Source: Legionella oakridgensis ATCC 33761 = DSM 21215 (GTDB lineage: Bacteria > Pseudomonadota > Gammaproteobacteria > Legionellales > Legionellaceae). Taken from it: a stretch of DNA of 64,000 nucleotides. The notes beneath the pieces were generated by a model that did not search any database, was not told the origin of the DNA, and saw only the letters and a list, made by a program, of their open reading frames with translations. This document shows, piece after piece, positions 18,105 to 28,823 of this stretch. Within the stretch, counting starts at the first letter, position 1, and each line of letters starts with the position of its first letter. Made by a program: the position numbers and the translations under genes. The stretch spans positions 797,001-861,000 of the forward strand of contig NZ_CP004006.1 of assembly GCF_000512355.1 (NCBI RefSeq), read 5' to 3'.

Positions 18105-19526
18105 ATGACTATTGCGAATGACATCATCAGTTGCCGTATGCCAGATTTTGATCATTATCTGCATGACGGTGAGTCACTGGATGACATTGATGAGTATGGT
18201 TTTACGCCCCTGATTGAAACGGCCATCACCCGCCAACCTCCTATTGCTGAGCAATTAATCGCACGCGGTGTGGATGTCAATAAGCCAGATGTGACTGGGC
18301 GTACTGCTTTGCATTGGGCTGTGGATAATAATGACTTAAAATTATCTCGTCTCCTGCTGGAGAATGGTGCCAATCCAAATGCTTATACCCATTCAGGTTT
18401 ATCGATTTTAGTGTATCCTGTTTTACGTGGACAAAGTCAATTAAAGCATTTGCTCTATCAATTTGGGGCGAAGCTTGATTTTTCACTGGATTTTATTTAC
18501 GGTAAATTACTTGGGCATCGTTTTGAACTTCAGGGTGATGTGGATATTGTCAATGCTCAGGAAGAATTTATTGAACTGGATTACGAAGGGTTTATTCTTG
18601 AATTTACCGTAGCGGTGGTGAAAGATTCATTGCGACGTTTTACCAGCAGTTATTCTACTCGACATTTACGCCATCATTTTCCTTTTTTACATACTATCAT
18701 CGACGCATTTGCCGTAGCGGACGAGTTATTACAATACCAGCATCGCGTCGCCTTAGCGGACGAAGACAGGCGGCGTTTGGGAGAATTACTCAAATCACCA
18801 ATGCTTATTTTACCGGCAGCAAGCCGAGGGCATGCCATGTGTTTTGTTCGCTATCAGCAATGGTGGGCTAAAATTGACCGCGGTGAAAATAGTCTTAAAG
18901 AAGGTAGTGTTAATATTTATCACCTAACTCGTCCAGAGGCGTTGACCGTCAATTTTTTACAAGAGTTTCTTTATAAGAAACAACCTCGTCGCTATTTTCA
19001 CCAGATCATTAATCAGCAATTAGGTTTGACGCCGATTGCAAAAATTCCGATGAGTTCTCAAATTACGGGTAATTGTTCATGGGCCAATGTGCAAGCAGTT
19101 GTGCCGGTTGCTTATGCGCTTCAGCATTTGACCTCGGTTGCGCAGTTTTCTTATGAAGCAGCGCTTGGAATTTATCAAACCTGGGTAGAGTGGGATAAAG
19201 ACAGGGCATTGGATGAGTGCATTCAGCGATTTTATCTGGCCAATCCAATCCGTAAGGCAAGTTTTGCTTCAATGTTGGCGGCTGTGCTTTTTCAAGCGTG
19301 TGATTACAATAATTCGCATGATGTGGAGCGTGCGGAAAAAATATTGGCCATCCTGATGCTGCCAGATTATTACTATATATTGCAAAGTTATCTTGACGTC
19401 TATTGTATCAAACGTTTAACCAGAAAAGGCAACAACTTATTAAAGTTGTTGGATGATTGCGGTGTTAATCCTAATATCGGAGTGACTCCCATTGCGACGG
19501 GATTACGTTCGCGGGAAGAACGTTAA
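18105..19526 (+). CDS. ankH: Ankyrin-repeat protein, probable Dot/Icm effector AnkH (LegA3)
   Basis: 473 residues. Ankyrin repeats cover about residues 27-127: DEYGFTPLIETAI, DVTGRTALHWAVDNND with LLLENGANPNAYT, and HSGLSILVYPVLRGQ. The rest is a helical region and a C-terminal domain with SSQITGNCSWANVQAVVP, where Cys324 is set like the nucleophile of a papain-fold protease. This architecture, the size, and the asd neighbourhood fit L. pneumophila AnkH/LegA3, one of the few effectors I recall as conserved across the genus. There the ankyrin part binds a host factor and the C-terminal half has a cysteine-protease-like fold. The assignment is from memory of the family, not an alignment. Confidence 0.78.
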   Translation: MTIANDIISCRMPDFDHYLHDGESLDDIDEYGFTPLIETAITRQPPIAEQLIARGVDVNKPDVTGRTALHWAVDNNDLKLSRLLLENGANPNAYTHSGLSILVYPVLRGQSQLKHLLYQFGAKLDFSLDFIYGKLLGHRFELQGDVDIVNAQEEFIELDYEGFILEFTVAVVKDSLRRFTSSYSTRHLRHHFPFLHTIIDAFAVADELLQYQHRVALADEDRRRLGELLKSPMLILPAASRGHAMCFVRYQQWWAKIDRGENSLKEGSVNIYHLTRPEALTVNFLQEFLYKKQPRRYFHQIINQQLGLTPIAKIPMSSQITGNCSWANVQAVVPVAYALQHLTSVAQFSYEAALGIYQTWVEWDKDRALDECIQRFYLANPIRKASFASMLAAVLFQACDYNNSHDVERAEKILAILMLPDYYYILQSYLDVYCIKRLTRKGNNLLKLLDDCGVNPNIGVTPIATGLRSREER

Positions 19527-19557
19527 ATAGGTGATCTCCAGGACTATGCCCAACATG

Positions 19558-20794
19558 TTAGTGAGGCATATTCACCAGGCCACCATCATGTTCTATCTCT
19601 TTGTCTGAGACAAAAGCTAATTTGTTTTTATAGATAATAAATAAAGCAATACCTCCCAGACTAAATACAATAGCAGACAGCCCGAGTGGCAGCGTGCTGG
19701 CTACATTTTGATGAATGATAGCCATTCCGATGCACGAAGAAAATAAAAAACGCAGGGTGCCGCCAAGCGCTGCAGCCGTTCCAGTGTGTTTAGTAAAAGG
19801 CCACATCAGTCCGCCATTACCCGCCCCCATGCAAAATGTCCCGCCAATGCCAACCAAGAGCATTGGATAGACAAAAGCATGCAACGTCAGGCCAGAAGAA
19901 AAATACCACCCTGTCATCCAGAAACCGCCAGTTAACGTGATAAAAAAACCAAGAAGGCAGGTGTAATATATGCCAAGACGTTCAACGATTTGGCTGCAGA
20001 GTATGCTGCCAATAAAAAAGATAATCCCATATAAAAAAGTAAAAACCATATTGAGATTCAGGTATGTGCAAATTACGAATGATTAAATAAGGAGACAGGG
20101 CACAAAATAAATAAAGGTAAGATAAACCAAAACAGGTGGCAAGATTGTAGATTGCAAAGATGGGATTTAGAAAAATTATTTTGTATTCTATTAAAACTTT
20201 ACGCAAGGAAAAGTCAACTCTATTATCCTTCGGCAATGTTTCTGGCAAGAAAAAATACAATGAAATCAATGATAAAAAAGCAATAGACAGCAAGCTTAAA
20301 AACATCATTGGCCAGCCAAAATAAATATCCAGGTAGCTGCCAATAAAAGGGGCAAACATCGGTGAAAAAGAAATGATCCCATTTAGGTAACTGTAGATTC
20401 TGGCGCTTTTATTCCCTTTAAAACAATCTCTAACGATTGCTAAACCTAGTGCCATCATACCGCAACTGCCAATAGCCTGGATGATACGTCCGAAAATAAG
20501 AAATTTTGGACCTGACGAAACCGAACATACAACACAGCCAAGTGCAAATGAAACGGTGACAAAATAAGCAATTTTTTTGCGTCCGAACTGGTCTGATAAC
20601 GGTCCAATAACAAGCTGCATGATTCCGGCAGTGAACATAAAAATATTTAAGGTCAACAGCATGACACGGTCTGATACATGAAACAGTTGTGTAAGTTTTG
20701 GAATGGCTGGGACATAGACATCCATTGCTAACGCTAAAGCCAAAACAAAAGGAGCAAGGGAAAGTGTTAATTGTCGTGGAGAAAGAGTCATCAT
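19558..20794 (-). CDS. Bcr/CflA-type MFS drug exporter (frameshift as read)
   Basis: Two overlapping frames form one 12-helix transporter. The first has LALAMDVYVPAIPKLTQLF in helix 1, the loop motif IGPLSDQFGRKKIAYF, and RIIQAIGSCGMMALGLAIVRD, all typical of the Bcr/CflA group. It stops after YGFYFFIW. The second resumes in helix 8 with YGIIFFIGSILCSQIVERLG and ends after helix 12. Adding one base to each of the A-runs 20033-20038 and 20041-20045 joins them as QYGFLLFLYGIIFFIGS, which has the usual spacing for this loop. ATG 20794 or 20791 (MTLSPRQL) is preferred over TTG 20830. The substrate is unknown. Confidence 0.86.
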
Positions 20795-20901
20795 ATTGTT
20801 AATCAAGCATGAATGCCGCCTATAAGTCAACGTTATGGCGCTAGAAGAAGGATTTCAAGAACCTGGTTAATGTTATGGTTACATTAACCAGGTTCTGCGT
20901 C

Positions 20902-22869
20902 TTAAGGACATCTTTCAGGTTTCGTTTGGTTCTTTATTATTGTTGGGTGCTTTTTTTTTGATAGTTCGGTATTCAGTGGAATCACTCGTCCGCCTGGTTG
21001 GTTTGCATGAGATTGCTGTTGTCCAGAACTAGAGCGTTTACGATTTCCTCCAGAGCTTCGATTTTGATAGTGGCTGCCTGAACGTCGTTTATAACCTGAT
21101 TGCCCACTTTGTTGAGTTCTTTTTGAAGTGGATTGTTGAGATGAATGGGCTTTCTGTGTTTTAGTCGGCTCTTTTTTTTCAGGCTTGCTTTTATCCAGTT
21201 CTGCAGTATTGGCAAATAAATAATTCCATAGGCGTTGCAGTAATCCAGATTCTTTCACTAGAGCCTGATGTTTGCCTTCATAAGGTTTAACGACTGGCTG
21301 ATCCAGCTCTGTGGCTTGTTTTTCAGTCTTGGCTATTTCTACTTCCGGTTGTTGTATTAAAGAATAACTTGGTTTTCGGTTTTTGCCGACGTTATCTTCC
21401 TTACGCCGAGTGATGCTGTAATGTGGTGATTGTAGATAAGGGTTCGCAATGATAAGAACCTGGACATCATGACGTTTTTCAATATTTATGATGAAATCCC
21501 GTTTTTCATTCATAATAAAGGTGGCCATATCAGGAGGAAGTTGCACTTGTACTTCCGCTGTTTTCTCTTTTAATGCTTCTTCTTCTATCAGACGAACAAT
21601 GGATAAGCTGTGGGATTGAATATTGCGTACTGTCCCTCGTCCTTCACAGCGAGGACAAACTTCTTGAGCGGACTCACCCAGTGAAAGCCGCAAACGTTGT
21701 CGTGACATTTCCAGTAAACCAAATCTTGATATGCGGCCAACTTGAATTCGGGCTCTATCTGCTTTTAGAGCTTCTTTAAGCCGATTTTCAACATCCCGCT
21801 GGTTTTTGCTGGAGTTCATATCAATAAAATCAATAACGACCAATCCACCTAAATCACGGAGGCGCAATTGTCGAGCTATTTCATCGGCGGCCTCAAGATT
21901 GGTATTGAGCGCAGTGGCTTCAATATCTGAACCGCTGGTTGCTTTTGCAGAATTAATGTCAATAGAAACGAGTGCTTCGGTGCGATCAATCACCAAAGCA
22001 CCGCCTGAAGGCAATAATACCTCTCGCTGATAAGCGGTTTCTATCTGGCTTTCAACTTGATAAAAATTAAATAGAGGAATGGTGCTTTTATAAAGCTTGA
22101 GATTCGGTAAAAAGTCAGGTTTGACTTGTTCAATATATTGCTTGGCTTTTACAAAGGATACTTGATCATCGATGATGATTTCACTGATTGATTTACGTAA
22201 ATTATCACGAATTGAACGAATAATGACATCGCCTTCTTGATGAATAAGGCAAGGGGATAGTTGGGTGTTATAAGCATTTTTAATGGCTTGCCATTGATTG
22301 CGCAGCATGTCCAGATCCGCTTGCAATTCTTCCTGACTTTTACCTACGCCTGCTGTACGAATGATAAGTCCCATATCTTCGTCCATCTGCAAGGAGCCAA
22401 GCGTTTCTTTTAGTTCGTTACGATCATCGCCTTCAATTCGGCGAGAAATACCGCCAGAACGAGGACTGTTTGGCATTAAAACAAGGTAGCAGCCAGCCAG
22501 GGTTATAAAGGTAGTAAGAGCGGCTCCTTTATTGCCACGCTCTTCCTTGTCCACCTGCACAAGCAATTCCTGTCCTTCGCGAATCAGGGTGGTAATCGAA
22601 GGTTTTTCAGCACCAAATTCATCAGGATGTTTGCTTAGATATTCTGGAGCGATTTCTTTAAGTGGAAGAAAACCTTGGCGTTTGGCGCCATATTCAACAA
22701 ATACGGCATCCAGGCTGGGTTCGCGCCGGGTTACCGTTGCTTTGTATATATTTCCCTTTTTCTTTGTTTCTGTCGGACATTCAATGTCCAAGTCAAATAG
22801 CAGATTATCTCTTACTAAGGCAACACGCACTTCTTCAGATTGCGTTGCATTTATTAACATTTTTTCCAT
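20902..22869 (-). CDS. rne: Ribonuclease E
   Basis: A 655-residue endoribonuclease central to mRNA decay and rRNA/tRNA processing. From ATG 22869 ([19 protein letters not shown]) it shows the S1 domain ([30 protein letters not shown]), the 5'-sensor, the DNase-I-like catalytic region ([17 protein letters not shown] and [14 protein letters not shown], with both catalytic aspartates) and the zinc link [11 protein letters not shown]. The C-terminal part (about residues 490-655) is charged and low complexity, much shorter than the E. coli degradosome scaffold. It is divergent from rluC with a long leader between them, as in E. coli, where the leader mediates autoregulation. Confidence 0.95.
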   Translation of the reverse strand: MEKMLINATQSEEVRVALVRDNLLFDLDIECPTETKKKGNIYKATVTRREPSLDAVFVEYGAKRQGFLPLKEIAPEYLSKHPDEFGAEKPSITTLIREGQELLVQVDKEERGNKGAALTTFITLAGCYLVLMPNSPRSGGISRRIEGDDRNELKETLGSLQMDEDMGLIIRTAGVGKSQEELQADLDMLRNQWQAIKNAYNTQLSPCLIHQEGDVIIRSIRDNLRKSISEIIIDDQVSFVKAKQYIEQVKPDFLPNLKLYKSTIPLFNFYQVESQIETAYQREVLLPSGGALVIDRTEALVSIDINSAKATSGSDIEATALNTNLEAADEIARQLRLRDLGGLVVIDFIDMNSSKNQRDVENRLKEALKADRARIQVGRISRFGLLEMSRQRLRLSLGESAQEVCPRCEGRGTVRNIQSHSLSIVRLIEEEALKEKTAEVQVQLPPDMATFIMNEKRDFIINIEKRHDVQVLIIANPYLQSPHYSITRRKEDNVGKNRKPSYSLIQQPEVEIAKTEKQATELDQPVVKPYEGKHQALVKESGLLQRLWNYLFANTAELDKSKPEKKEPTKTQKAHSSQQSTSKRTQQSGQSGYKRRSGSHYQNRSSGGNRKRSSSGQQQSHANQPGGRVIPLNTELSKKKHPTIIKNQTKPERCP

Positions 22870-23780
22870 CTTTAACCCCATTAATAGGGCGCTAGACACT
22901 CAAGTAAAGACAGTGGAAGGTTATCATTTTAAGCATGGCCCAACACCTTAAACAGGGATGCAAATTCTATCATAGACGATATGACCGGTTTGTTTTTTAT
23001 GATTCGCTGCTCTGTTGCTTTCTTGTAAGCGGTCATGCGTCTCATAAAAGTTACCCGGTTTTGGATAATCGGTCTGATGAATTTGCAGATAAGCCTTAAG
23101 TTTTTTTCTGCAAGGCATTTGCATGTAACGAAAATGGCAAATTGTTCTAAAAGCGCGTTAAGGCTTGTTAAGTAGAACGAGTGATTCGCCAGAAATGGAT
23201 GCTGTTTTAGTGGTAATGCCCCATTTTTCCGCATCATGAAATGATTTGCAGATACACTCTTAATGACAGACCACACGCATGTTACCTTCTTACGGTAAGG
23301 TGCATACTTTGTGTTGCTGCATGTTTGCCATGCGTGGGTATCTGGTGAGTTTGTGTTCAATTTGGCTCTGGTACTGGGTTGCTTCCTTGTATCTTTCACT
23401 TAAGGGAGCGCATTTCATTTTCTTAAATAGCTGATAATTTTATCAGCCGGTAAACTTTGTAGTCGTTTTGCGTTATAATTCTGTCACAGAATATATTTAT
23501 ATCTGTTCAATAAACAATAGTATCAAAAAAATTGGCACTAGAAAATAGGCGAGTAAGCTATTTCACCCGCCGCAAATTTTAAATCGAGCGCTGTTTATGG
23601 TTTATTGATGGTAAATTGAAGCAAAAGAATATTGCCAATACTCTGATTATTATGTTTGTAAAATTTTGTCCTTGTTGTAAACAAATCAACAATTCTAAAA
23701 CAAGAGAGATGGCTTTTTTTGACAGGACCTTGTAGCGGATTTGTCCTGTTTTAACAAAGACGCATTAAATGAGAAGATGA
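22870..23780. other. Long non-coding interval between divergent rne and rluC (probable rne leader)
   Basis: About 910 bases without a credible gene; a 156-codon minus-strand frame at 22929-23399 has no recognisable domain or convincing ribosome site and is doubtful. Hairpins are visible: GCTGATAA/TTATCAGC near 23430-23448, a 13-bp near-palindrome TTCTGTCACAGAA at 23479-23491, and ACAGGAC (23722-23728) with GTCCTGT (23743-23749). By analogy with E. coli, much of this is likely the structured 5' leader of the RNase E mRNA. Confidence 0.45.
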
Positions 23781-24724
23781 ATGAATGAAGTTCGCTATAC
23801 CGAAATAACGACGGAAGAAGAAGGGCAACGAGTGGATAATTATTTGTTTCGGTTGCTTAAAGGAGTGCCCAAAAGCCATATATACAGGCTTATCCGGGGT
23901 GGTGAAGTACGCGTCAATAAAAAAGAGTAAAAGCTTCTTCACGTCTTGTGAGCGGCGATATGATGCGAATCCCTCCAGTGCGCATTTCCCAGGAGAAAGA
24001 CCCTTTTGTAAGTGCGGGAGTTCGTCAATGCCTGGAAAAAAACATTATCTATGAAGATAACCAATTACTTGTCATCAATAAACCGGCTGGTATGGCGGTT
24101 CATGGGGGTAGTGGCTTGAGTCTTGGGGTGATTGAAGTGTTGCGCAAAACTCGTCCTGATTTGCCTTACCTTGAATTGGTGCATCGTTTGGATAAAGAAA
24201 CTTCAGGATGCTTGTTGCTTGCGAAAAAACGCAGTGTATTGCGTGCTATTCAGGCATTACTTGCCGCCAGAGCAATCCAAAAAACTTATTGGGCGTTGCT
24301 TATGCATCCATGGAAGGGGAAAAAGAAGATACAGGTTGATGCAGCGCTTGCAAAGAATGTTCTTAAATCAGGCGAGCGTATGGTGATGGTCAGTCATGAA
24401 GGTAAATTATCGCAGACTGAATTTAAGTTACTTGAAAATTTCCTGTCCGCTTGTTGGGTGGAAGCTTATCCCAAAACAGGCCGAACCCATCAAATTCGTG
24501 TGCATAGCGCCTATCTTGGGCATCCTATTGTCGGTGATCAAAAATACGGGGAAGATGTTTCTATCGTTGGGTTTGAAAGAGAAAAATTACGATTGCATTT
24601 ACATGCCAGGGCAATACAATTTACTCTGAACGATAAATGTTATTTTTTTCAAGCCGATTTGGATGAGAGATTTACGCAAACACTGGCGCAATTACGTTTA
24701 AGGAGTAAAAAGCCGAATGGATAA
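23781..24724 (+). CDS. rluC: 23S rRNA pseudouridine synthase RluC (frameshift as read)
   Basis: Makes pseudouridines at three sites of 23S rRNA in E. coli. The first frame from ATG 23781 encodes the S4-like RNA-binding domain (GQRVDNYLFRLLKGVPK, IYRLIRGGEVRVNKK). It stops at TAA just after the A-run 23919-23924. With seven A instead of six it continues as KRVKASSRLVSGDMMRIPPV into the catalytic domain, which holds ELVHRLDKETSGCLLLAKK with the catalytic aspartate, AEAYPKTGRTHQIRVH-like sequence and HPIVGDQKYG. The repaired protein is 314 residues, normal for RluC. The last 8 bases overlap the following HAD gene. Confidence 0.93.
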
Positions 24725-25373
24725 GCCTTATCGTTTGATAGTATTCGATTGGGAAGGAACGCTTGGAGATACATTCGGTAAAATTATAAATATTTTGACG
24801 ATTGAAACCCGGCGCATGCAGTTAGGTGAGTTTAGTGAATCACGTGCACGAGAATATTTGATGTTAGGGTTGATTGTAACCATACAAAAAATATTCCCGC
24901 GTTTATCCGCTGCTCAACAACAAGAATTGTTGCAGGCGGTGCAAGAATCATTGGCATTACGCTCCATGGAAGTTTATTTGATTCCTGGTGCAAAAAATAT
25001 TGTAAAGAAAATACAAGAAGCGGGAATAGAGATGGCCATTGCTACGAACAAAGGACAGCATTCCTTGCAGCGAGAGTTGCAGGCTTCAGGTCTGGATATT
25101 TATTTTACTGTTACGCGTTCAGCTGGTCAGGTTCCTGCGAAACCTTGTCCGCAAATGCTTGAAGAAATCATGGACGTGTGTGGTGTAACGGCATCACAAA
25201 CGTTGATGATTGGCGATTCGGTCAGTGATGTTGAAATGGCCGTAGCCGTGCATGCTGATGTGATAGGTGTCCAGTTTTATCATCAACCGGAACTGGCAGA
25301 GGAGCTTCTTGCGGCAGGCGCATTGAAAGTGTTTGATGATTACCAGCAATTGGCCAGTTATTTAAATTTATAG
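24717..25373 (+). CDS. HAD-superfamily hydrolase, phosphoglycolate-phosphatase-like
   Basis: 218 residues. Motif I reads VFDWEGTLGDT, motif II AIATNKG, the motif III lysine region VPAKPCPQMLEEIM, and motif IV LMIGDSVSDVEMAVAV. A helical cap lies between about residues 15 and 90. The second acidic residue of motif I, normally Asp (DxDGT), is Glu here; it usually acts as general acid/base. This may shift the activity but does not by itself mean an inactive enzyme. The start overlaps the end of rluC by 8 bases, and this pairing with rluC is common in gammaproteobacteria. The substrate is unknown. Confidence 0.86.
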   Translation: MDKPYRLIVFDWEGTLGDTFGKIINILTIETRRMQLGEFSESRAREYLMLGLIVTIQKIFPRLSAAQQQELLQAVQESLALRSMEVYLIPGAKNIVKKIQEAGIEMAIATNKGQHSLQRELQASGLDIYFTVTRSAGQVPAKPCPQMLEEIMDVCGVTASQTLMIGDSVSDVEMAVAVHADVIGVQFYHQPELAEELLAAGALKVFDDYQQLASYLNL

Positions 25374-25402
25374 ACAGGATAAAGGCGGATGGGGAGAGTG
25401 CG

Positions 25403-25969
25403 GTGAGTACGATAAACAGTTTACCCAATTTGTTAACCTTGATGCGCATTGTGCTCATTCCATTTTTTATTATCGTGTTTTATTTGCCGTTCACCTGGGC
25501 GCATGCGGCAGCTGCTTTTATTTTTGCCATGGCAAGTTTTACTGATTGGCTGGATGGGTATTTGGCACGAAAATTAAAGCAAATGTCTCCCTTTGGCGCT
25601 TTTCTTGATCCTGTTGCTGACAAGTTGTTGGTGGCGACTAGCTTGTTATTACTCGTTGGTGCCAAGGATTTGGATTATATAACCTTGCCAGCCATTGTTA
25701 TTGTCGGCCGTGAAATTGTTATTTCGGCATTGAGAGAATGGATGGCGGAAATAGGAAGCAGAGCGAGTGTTGCAGTCAGTTACGTTGGCAAAGTAAAAAC
25801 CGTTATGCAAATGGTGGCCCTTGTTTTATTGCTTGCGTTTCATCCCGCTGTTTCCTGGTGGGGGGTGCTTGGTTTTATTTTGCTTTATTTGTCAGCTATT
25901 TTGACCATTTGGTCTATGGTCGTTTATCTTATGATTGCCTGGCCGTTATTAACGGCAAAAAATAATTAG
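25403..25969 (+). CDS. pgsA: CDP-diacylglycerol-glycerol-3-phosphate 3-phosphatidyltransferase
   Basis: 188-residue inner-membrane enzyme forming phosphatidylglycerol phosphate, the committed step to PG and cardiolipin. The CDP-alcohol phosphotransferase motif D-x2-DG-x2-AR-x8-G-x3-D-x3-D is complete in SFTDWLDGYLARKLKQMSPF and GAFLDPVADKLL. Start is GTG 25403 (MSTINSLPNLLTLMRIVLIP) behind GGGGAG. About six membrane segments can be drawn. It lies 29 bases after the HAD gene and is followed by tRNA genes. Confidence 0.95.
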   Translation: MSTINSLPNLLTLMRIVLIPFFIIVFYLPFTWAHAAAAFIFAMASFTDWLDGYLARKLKQMSPFGAFLDPVADKLLVATSLLLLVGAKDLDYITLPAIVIVGREIVISALREWMAEIGSRASVAVSYVGKVKTVMQMVALVLLLAFHPAVSWWGVLGFILLYLSAILTIWSMVVYLMIAWPLLTAKNN

Positions 25970-26020
25970 CTTTCATTGTTGACAGAGTGTTTATTTCGGG
26001 TAGAATTCCAACCCGTAGAT

Positions 26021-26095
<75 letters not shown>

Positions 26096-26100
26096 ATTTA

Positions 26101-26125
26101 AGCGACAACAGGTCGCTTTTTTTTT
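26101..26125 (+). terminator. Rho-independent terminator after tRNA-Gly
   Basis: AGCGAC pairs with GTCGCT over a 5-base loop (AACAG) and is followed by nine T. It lies directly after tRNA-Gly, so tRNA-Cys and tRNA-Leu may be transcribed separately or by read-through. Confidence 0.8.
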
Positions 26126-26226
26126 ACGAGATAAGTCAGGATTTACGGAAAATCCTAACGTTGAGGTAAACGTTCATTGAGCGCTTACCAAAAGTGCGGG
26201 GTTTTGCGTAAGTTCTGAAGATAACT

Positions 26227-26300
26227 GGCTGTGTGGCAGAGTGGTTATGCAGCGGCCTGCAAAGCCGTGTACGCCGGTTCGATTCCGGCCTCAGCCTCCA
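26227..26300 (+). tRNA. tRNA-Cys (anticodon GCA)
   Basis: 74 bases with encoded CCA. The anticodon loop CTGCAAA gives GCA, and TCCA at the 3' end has the U73 discriminator expected for cysteine. The acceptor GGCTGTG against CTCAGCC has one T-T mismatch at pair 6-67, which is slightly unusual. Confidence 0.94.
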
Positions 26301-26357
26301 ACATTCTGGTGCGAAACAAATTTTATTATGCCCCAGGATAGGTTATTCTAATTGCAA

Positions 26358-26446
26358 GCCCAGGTGGCGAAACAGGTAGACGCAAGGGACTTAAAATCCC
26401 TCGGGAGTTAAATCCCGTGCCGGTTCGACTCCGGCCCTGGGCACCA
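26358..26446 (+). tRNA. tRNA-Leu (anticodon TAA)
   Basis: 89 bases with encoded CCA and the long variable arm of a class II tRNA (CTCGGGAGTTAAATCCCGT). Acceptor GCCCAGG pairs with CCTGGGC; the anticodon loop CTTAAAA gives TAA. Confidence 0.97.
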
Positions 26447-26511
26447 CATTTTTTCCCAATCAATAAAGTTTATGCTTTAATAACAATACTTTTGGCAAGT
26501 AAGGGGTTGCT

Positions 26512-26847
26512 ATGACGTTTGTGGTGACTGAGAATTGCATTAAATGCAAATACACGGATTGTGTGGAAGTTTGTCCGGTCGATTGCTTTTATGAAGGTCC
26601 CAATTTTTTGGTGATTCATCCAGATGAGTGCATTGATTGCGCACTATGCGAGCCGGAATGTCCAGTTGAAGCCATTGTTTCAGAGGATGACTTAAACGAT
26701 AAGCAACGACAATTTTTGGAAATTAATGCCGAGCTTGCTAAGACTTGGCCAAATATTACTGCCAAAAAAGAAGCACCGGACGATGCTAAAGACTGGGAAG
26801 GGGTCGAAAATAAATTGCAATATTTACAAAAAGAGTGGACGAAATAG
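26512..26847 (+). CDS. fdxA: Seven-iron ferredoxin FdxA
   Basis: 111-residue soluble electron carrier. The first cluster region is [18 protein letters not shown] with the extra cysteine spacing of a 3Fe-4S site, and the second is [15 protein letters not shown] for a 4Fe-4S site. The C-terminal extension ([18 protein letters not shown]) is typical of FdxA. It overlaps the start of the helicase gene by 13 bases. Confidence 0.95.
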   Translation: MTFVVTENCIKCKYTDCVEVCPVDCFYEGPNFLVIHPDECIDCALCEPECPVEAIVSEDDLNDKQRQFLEINAELAKTWPNITAKKEAPDDAKDWEGVENKLQYLQKEWTK

Positions 26848-28793
26848 AAACGATTGCGACTCCTGAGCTTGTTAGTCAATGCGAACGTTTATTGGCTGCA
26901 AGGGGTCGGTTATTTACAGCGATTCCCGGTTATATTGCTCGTCCTTCCCAAATCCAGCTTACTGAGGCGATTGCACGGACCATAGCTGATGAAACCATTC
27001 TGGTTGCTGAGGCAGGAACGGGAACTGGTAAAACATTTGCCTATTTGATCCCTAGCCTTTTGTGCGGTAAGAAAATATTGATTACCACCGCAACCAAAAC
27101 ACTGCAGGATCAGTTATTTCATAAAGATTTACCCATGCTGGTGCGTGCTTTGGGTCTTGCGGCCCGCGTTCAAAATCTTAAAGGACGTGCCAATTATCTT
27201 TGTCGTTATCGCGTTGATTTACACGCACAAGAAGGGCGATTTGTGAGCCCTCAATGCGCGCATGAAATCTTGCACATACGAGAAAAACTACCACAATTGA
27301 CAGCGGGTGAACGCAGCGAATTGCCTGAAATTAAAGAAGATTCGCCCGTATGGCCTTATGTAACATCAACGGGCGATAATTGTTTGGGCAGCGAATGTCC
27401 GAATCATCAAAACTGTTTTTTGGTGAAAGCACGTAAGCGTGCATTGGAAGCAGACGTCGTTGTGATTAACCATCATTTATATTTTGCCGATTCACGTTTA
27501 AAAGAAGAAGGTTTTGGTGAACTGTTGCCTGGTGTTGATGTGGTCATATTTGATGAAGCGCATCAATTGGCGGAAATTGCTTCCAATTTTTATGGAGAGC
27601 GAATCAGTACACGCCAATTTCGCGATTTGATGGATGATATCTTGCGAGAGTGGCCCATCTTAGATTTGGTCAATCAACCATTAAAAGCATTAAGCTTCAA
27701 GCTGGATCAATTAGTTGAACAATTGCTACAGTCTGTGCCAGGAGAAGAAGAACGGCTTGCTTGGGAAAAAGTGGCTGGTTGCGCAGAATTTATACAGTCC
27801 TGGGAAGCTTTTTCGGCGTTTGCAGAAGAGGTACTAGCCTGCTTTGACACGTTGGAGGTTGAAAAACACTCGGGTCTTGAGCGCTGTAAAAACCGTCTGG
27901 AAGCGTTACTTCGATTGTTGCATGCTTTTGCCGCGAATAAATCGAAGCAAATACACTGGCTGGAGCGCTTTAAACATACCTTGGTTTTTCATGCGACGCC
28001 TTTTGATATTGCCCAACCATTCCGTGCCTTGCTGACTCGACAAAAAAGCAGCTTTATTTTCACATCAGCTACATTAACGACAGCATCTTCCTTTGATTGT
28101 TTTACTCGGGCATTGGGTCTTGAGAACGTACAAACGTTAAATCTTCCAAGCCCTTTTGACTTCACTCGCCAAGCTTTGCTTTATTTACCCCGCACACTCC
28201 CTGATCCTAAGGATGGAGGTTATTACGATGCCTTACTGGCCAAAGCGCTGCCAGTGATAAATGCTTGTGGAGGACGTTGTTTTTTCCTGTTTACCAGTCA
28301 TCGAGCCTTAAAACTGGTTGCTGATAAATTGATGGATCGTTTGAATTTCCCTCTACTGATTCAAGGTGAAGAAGCAAAACCTATTCTGTTGCAACGTTTC
28401 CGTGAGCTAGGAAATGCCGTGCTTTTAGGGACTGCAACGTTCTGGGAGGGGGTGGATGTCAAGGGAGAGGCTTTGTCTTGTGTTATTATTGATAAATTAC
28501 CATTTACAAGTCCTGTAGATCCTGTCATTCGTGGTAAAATGGCTTATTTAAAATCGCAAGGCTTATCGGCTTTTGATGAATTATCTCTGCCTCATGCCAT
28601 TTTAACATTAAAACAAGGGGTAGGACGGTTGATTCGTGATGTCGATGACTGTGGGGTATTAATGATTGCTGATCCACGGTTGACAGCAAGAGACTATGGC
28701 CGGCGGATTTTTGCAAGTCTCCCCAATATGCGAAAAACACGAGACGAGCACGGTGTCTTGGAATTTATTAATACACTATTTACAAGAACTTGA
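26835..28793 (+). CDS. yoaA: DinG-family XPD-like helicase (YoaA type)
   Basis: 652-residue superfamily 2 DNA helicase. Walker A is [16 protein letters not shown], motif Ia [13 protein letters not shown], and the DEAH box [15 protein letters not shown]. The C-terminal domain has [38 protein letters not shown] and [14 protein letters not shown] (motif VI). An iron-sulfur cluster is suggested by CRYR, CLGSEC and NHQNCF, the four cysteines between motifs Ia and II. E. coli YoaA acts in DNA repair with HolC. The start at GTG 26835 lies inside the end of fdxA. The order yoaA then tsaB occurs in other gammaproteobacteria and supports the YoaA name over DinG. Confidence 0.9.
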   Translation: MDEIETIATPELVSQCERLLAARGRLFTAIPGYIARPSQIQLTEAIARTIADETILVAEAGTGTGKTFAYLIPSLLCGKKILITTATKTLQDQLFHKDLPMLVRALGLAARVQNLKGRANYLCRYRVDLHAQEGRFVSPQCAHEILHIREKLPQLTAGERSELPEIKEDSPVWPYVTSTGDNCLGSECPNHQNCFLVKARKRALEADVVVINHHLYFADSRLKEEGFGELLPGVDVVIFDEAHQLAEIASNFYGERISTRQFRDLMDDILREWPILDLVNQPLKALSFKLDQLVEQLLQSVPGEEERLAWEKVAGCAEFIQSWEAFSAFAEEVLACFDTLEVEKHSGLERCKNRLEALLRLLHAFAANKSKQIHWLERFKHTLVFHATPFDIAQPFRALLTRQKSSFIFTSATLTTASSFDCFTRALGLENVQTLNLPSPFDFTRQALLYLPRTLPDPKDGGYYDALLAKALPVINACGGRCFFLFTSHRALKLVADKLMDRLNFPLLIQGEEAKPILLQRFRELGNAVLLGTATFWEGVDVKGEALSCVIIDKLPFTSPVDPVIRGKMAYLKSQGLSAFDELSLPHAILTLKQGVGRLIRDVDDCGVLMIADPRLTARDYGRRIFASLPNMRKTRDEHGVLEFINTLFTRT

Positions 28794-28823
28794 TGGTTAA
28801 TGACATCATGCTTTTATTAGTTG

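Noticed and set aside
19558..20049. Separate five-helix transporter gene
   Set aside because: It is the C-terminal half of the Bcr/CflA exporter, displaced by a frameshift at 20033-20045.
22929..23399. 156-codon minus-strand frame upstream of rne
   Set aside because: No recognisable domain, odd composition rich in Lys/Thr/Asn, and no clear ribosome site. It lies where an RNase E leader is expected.
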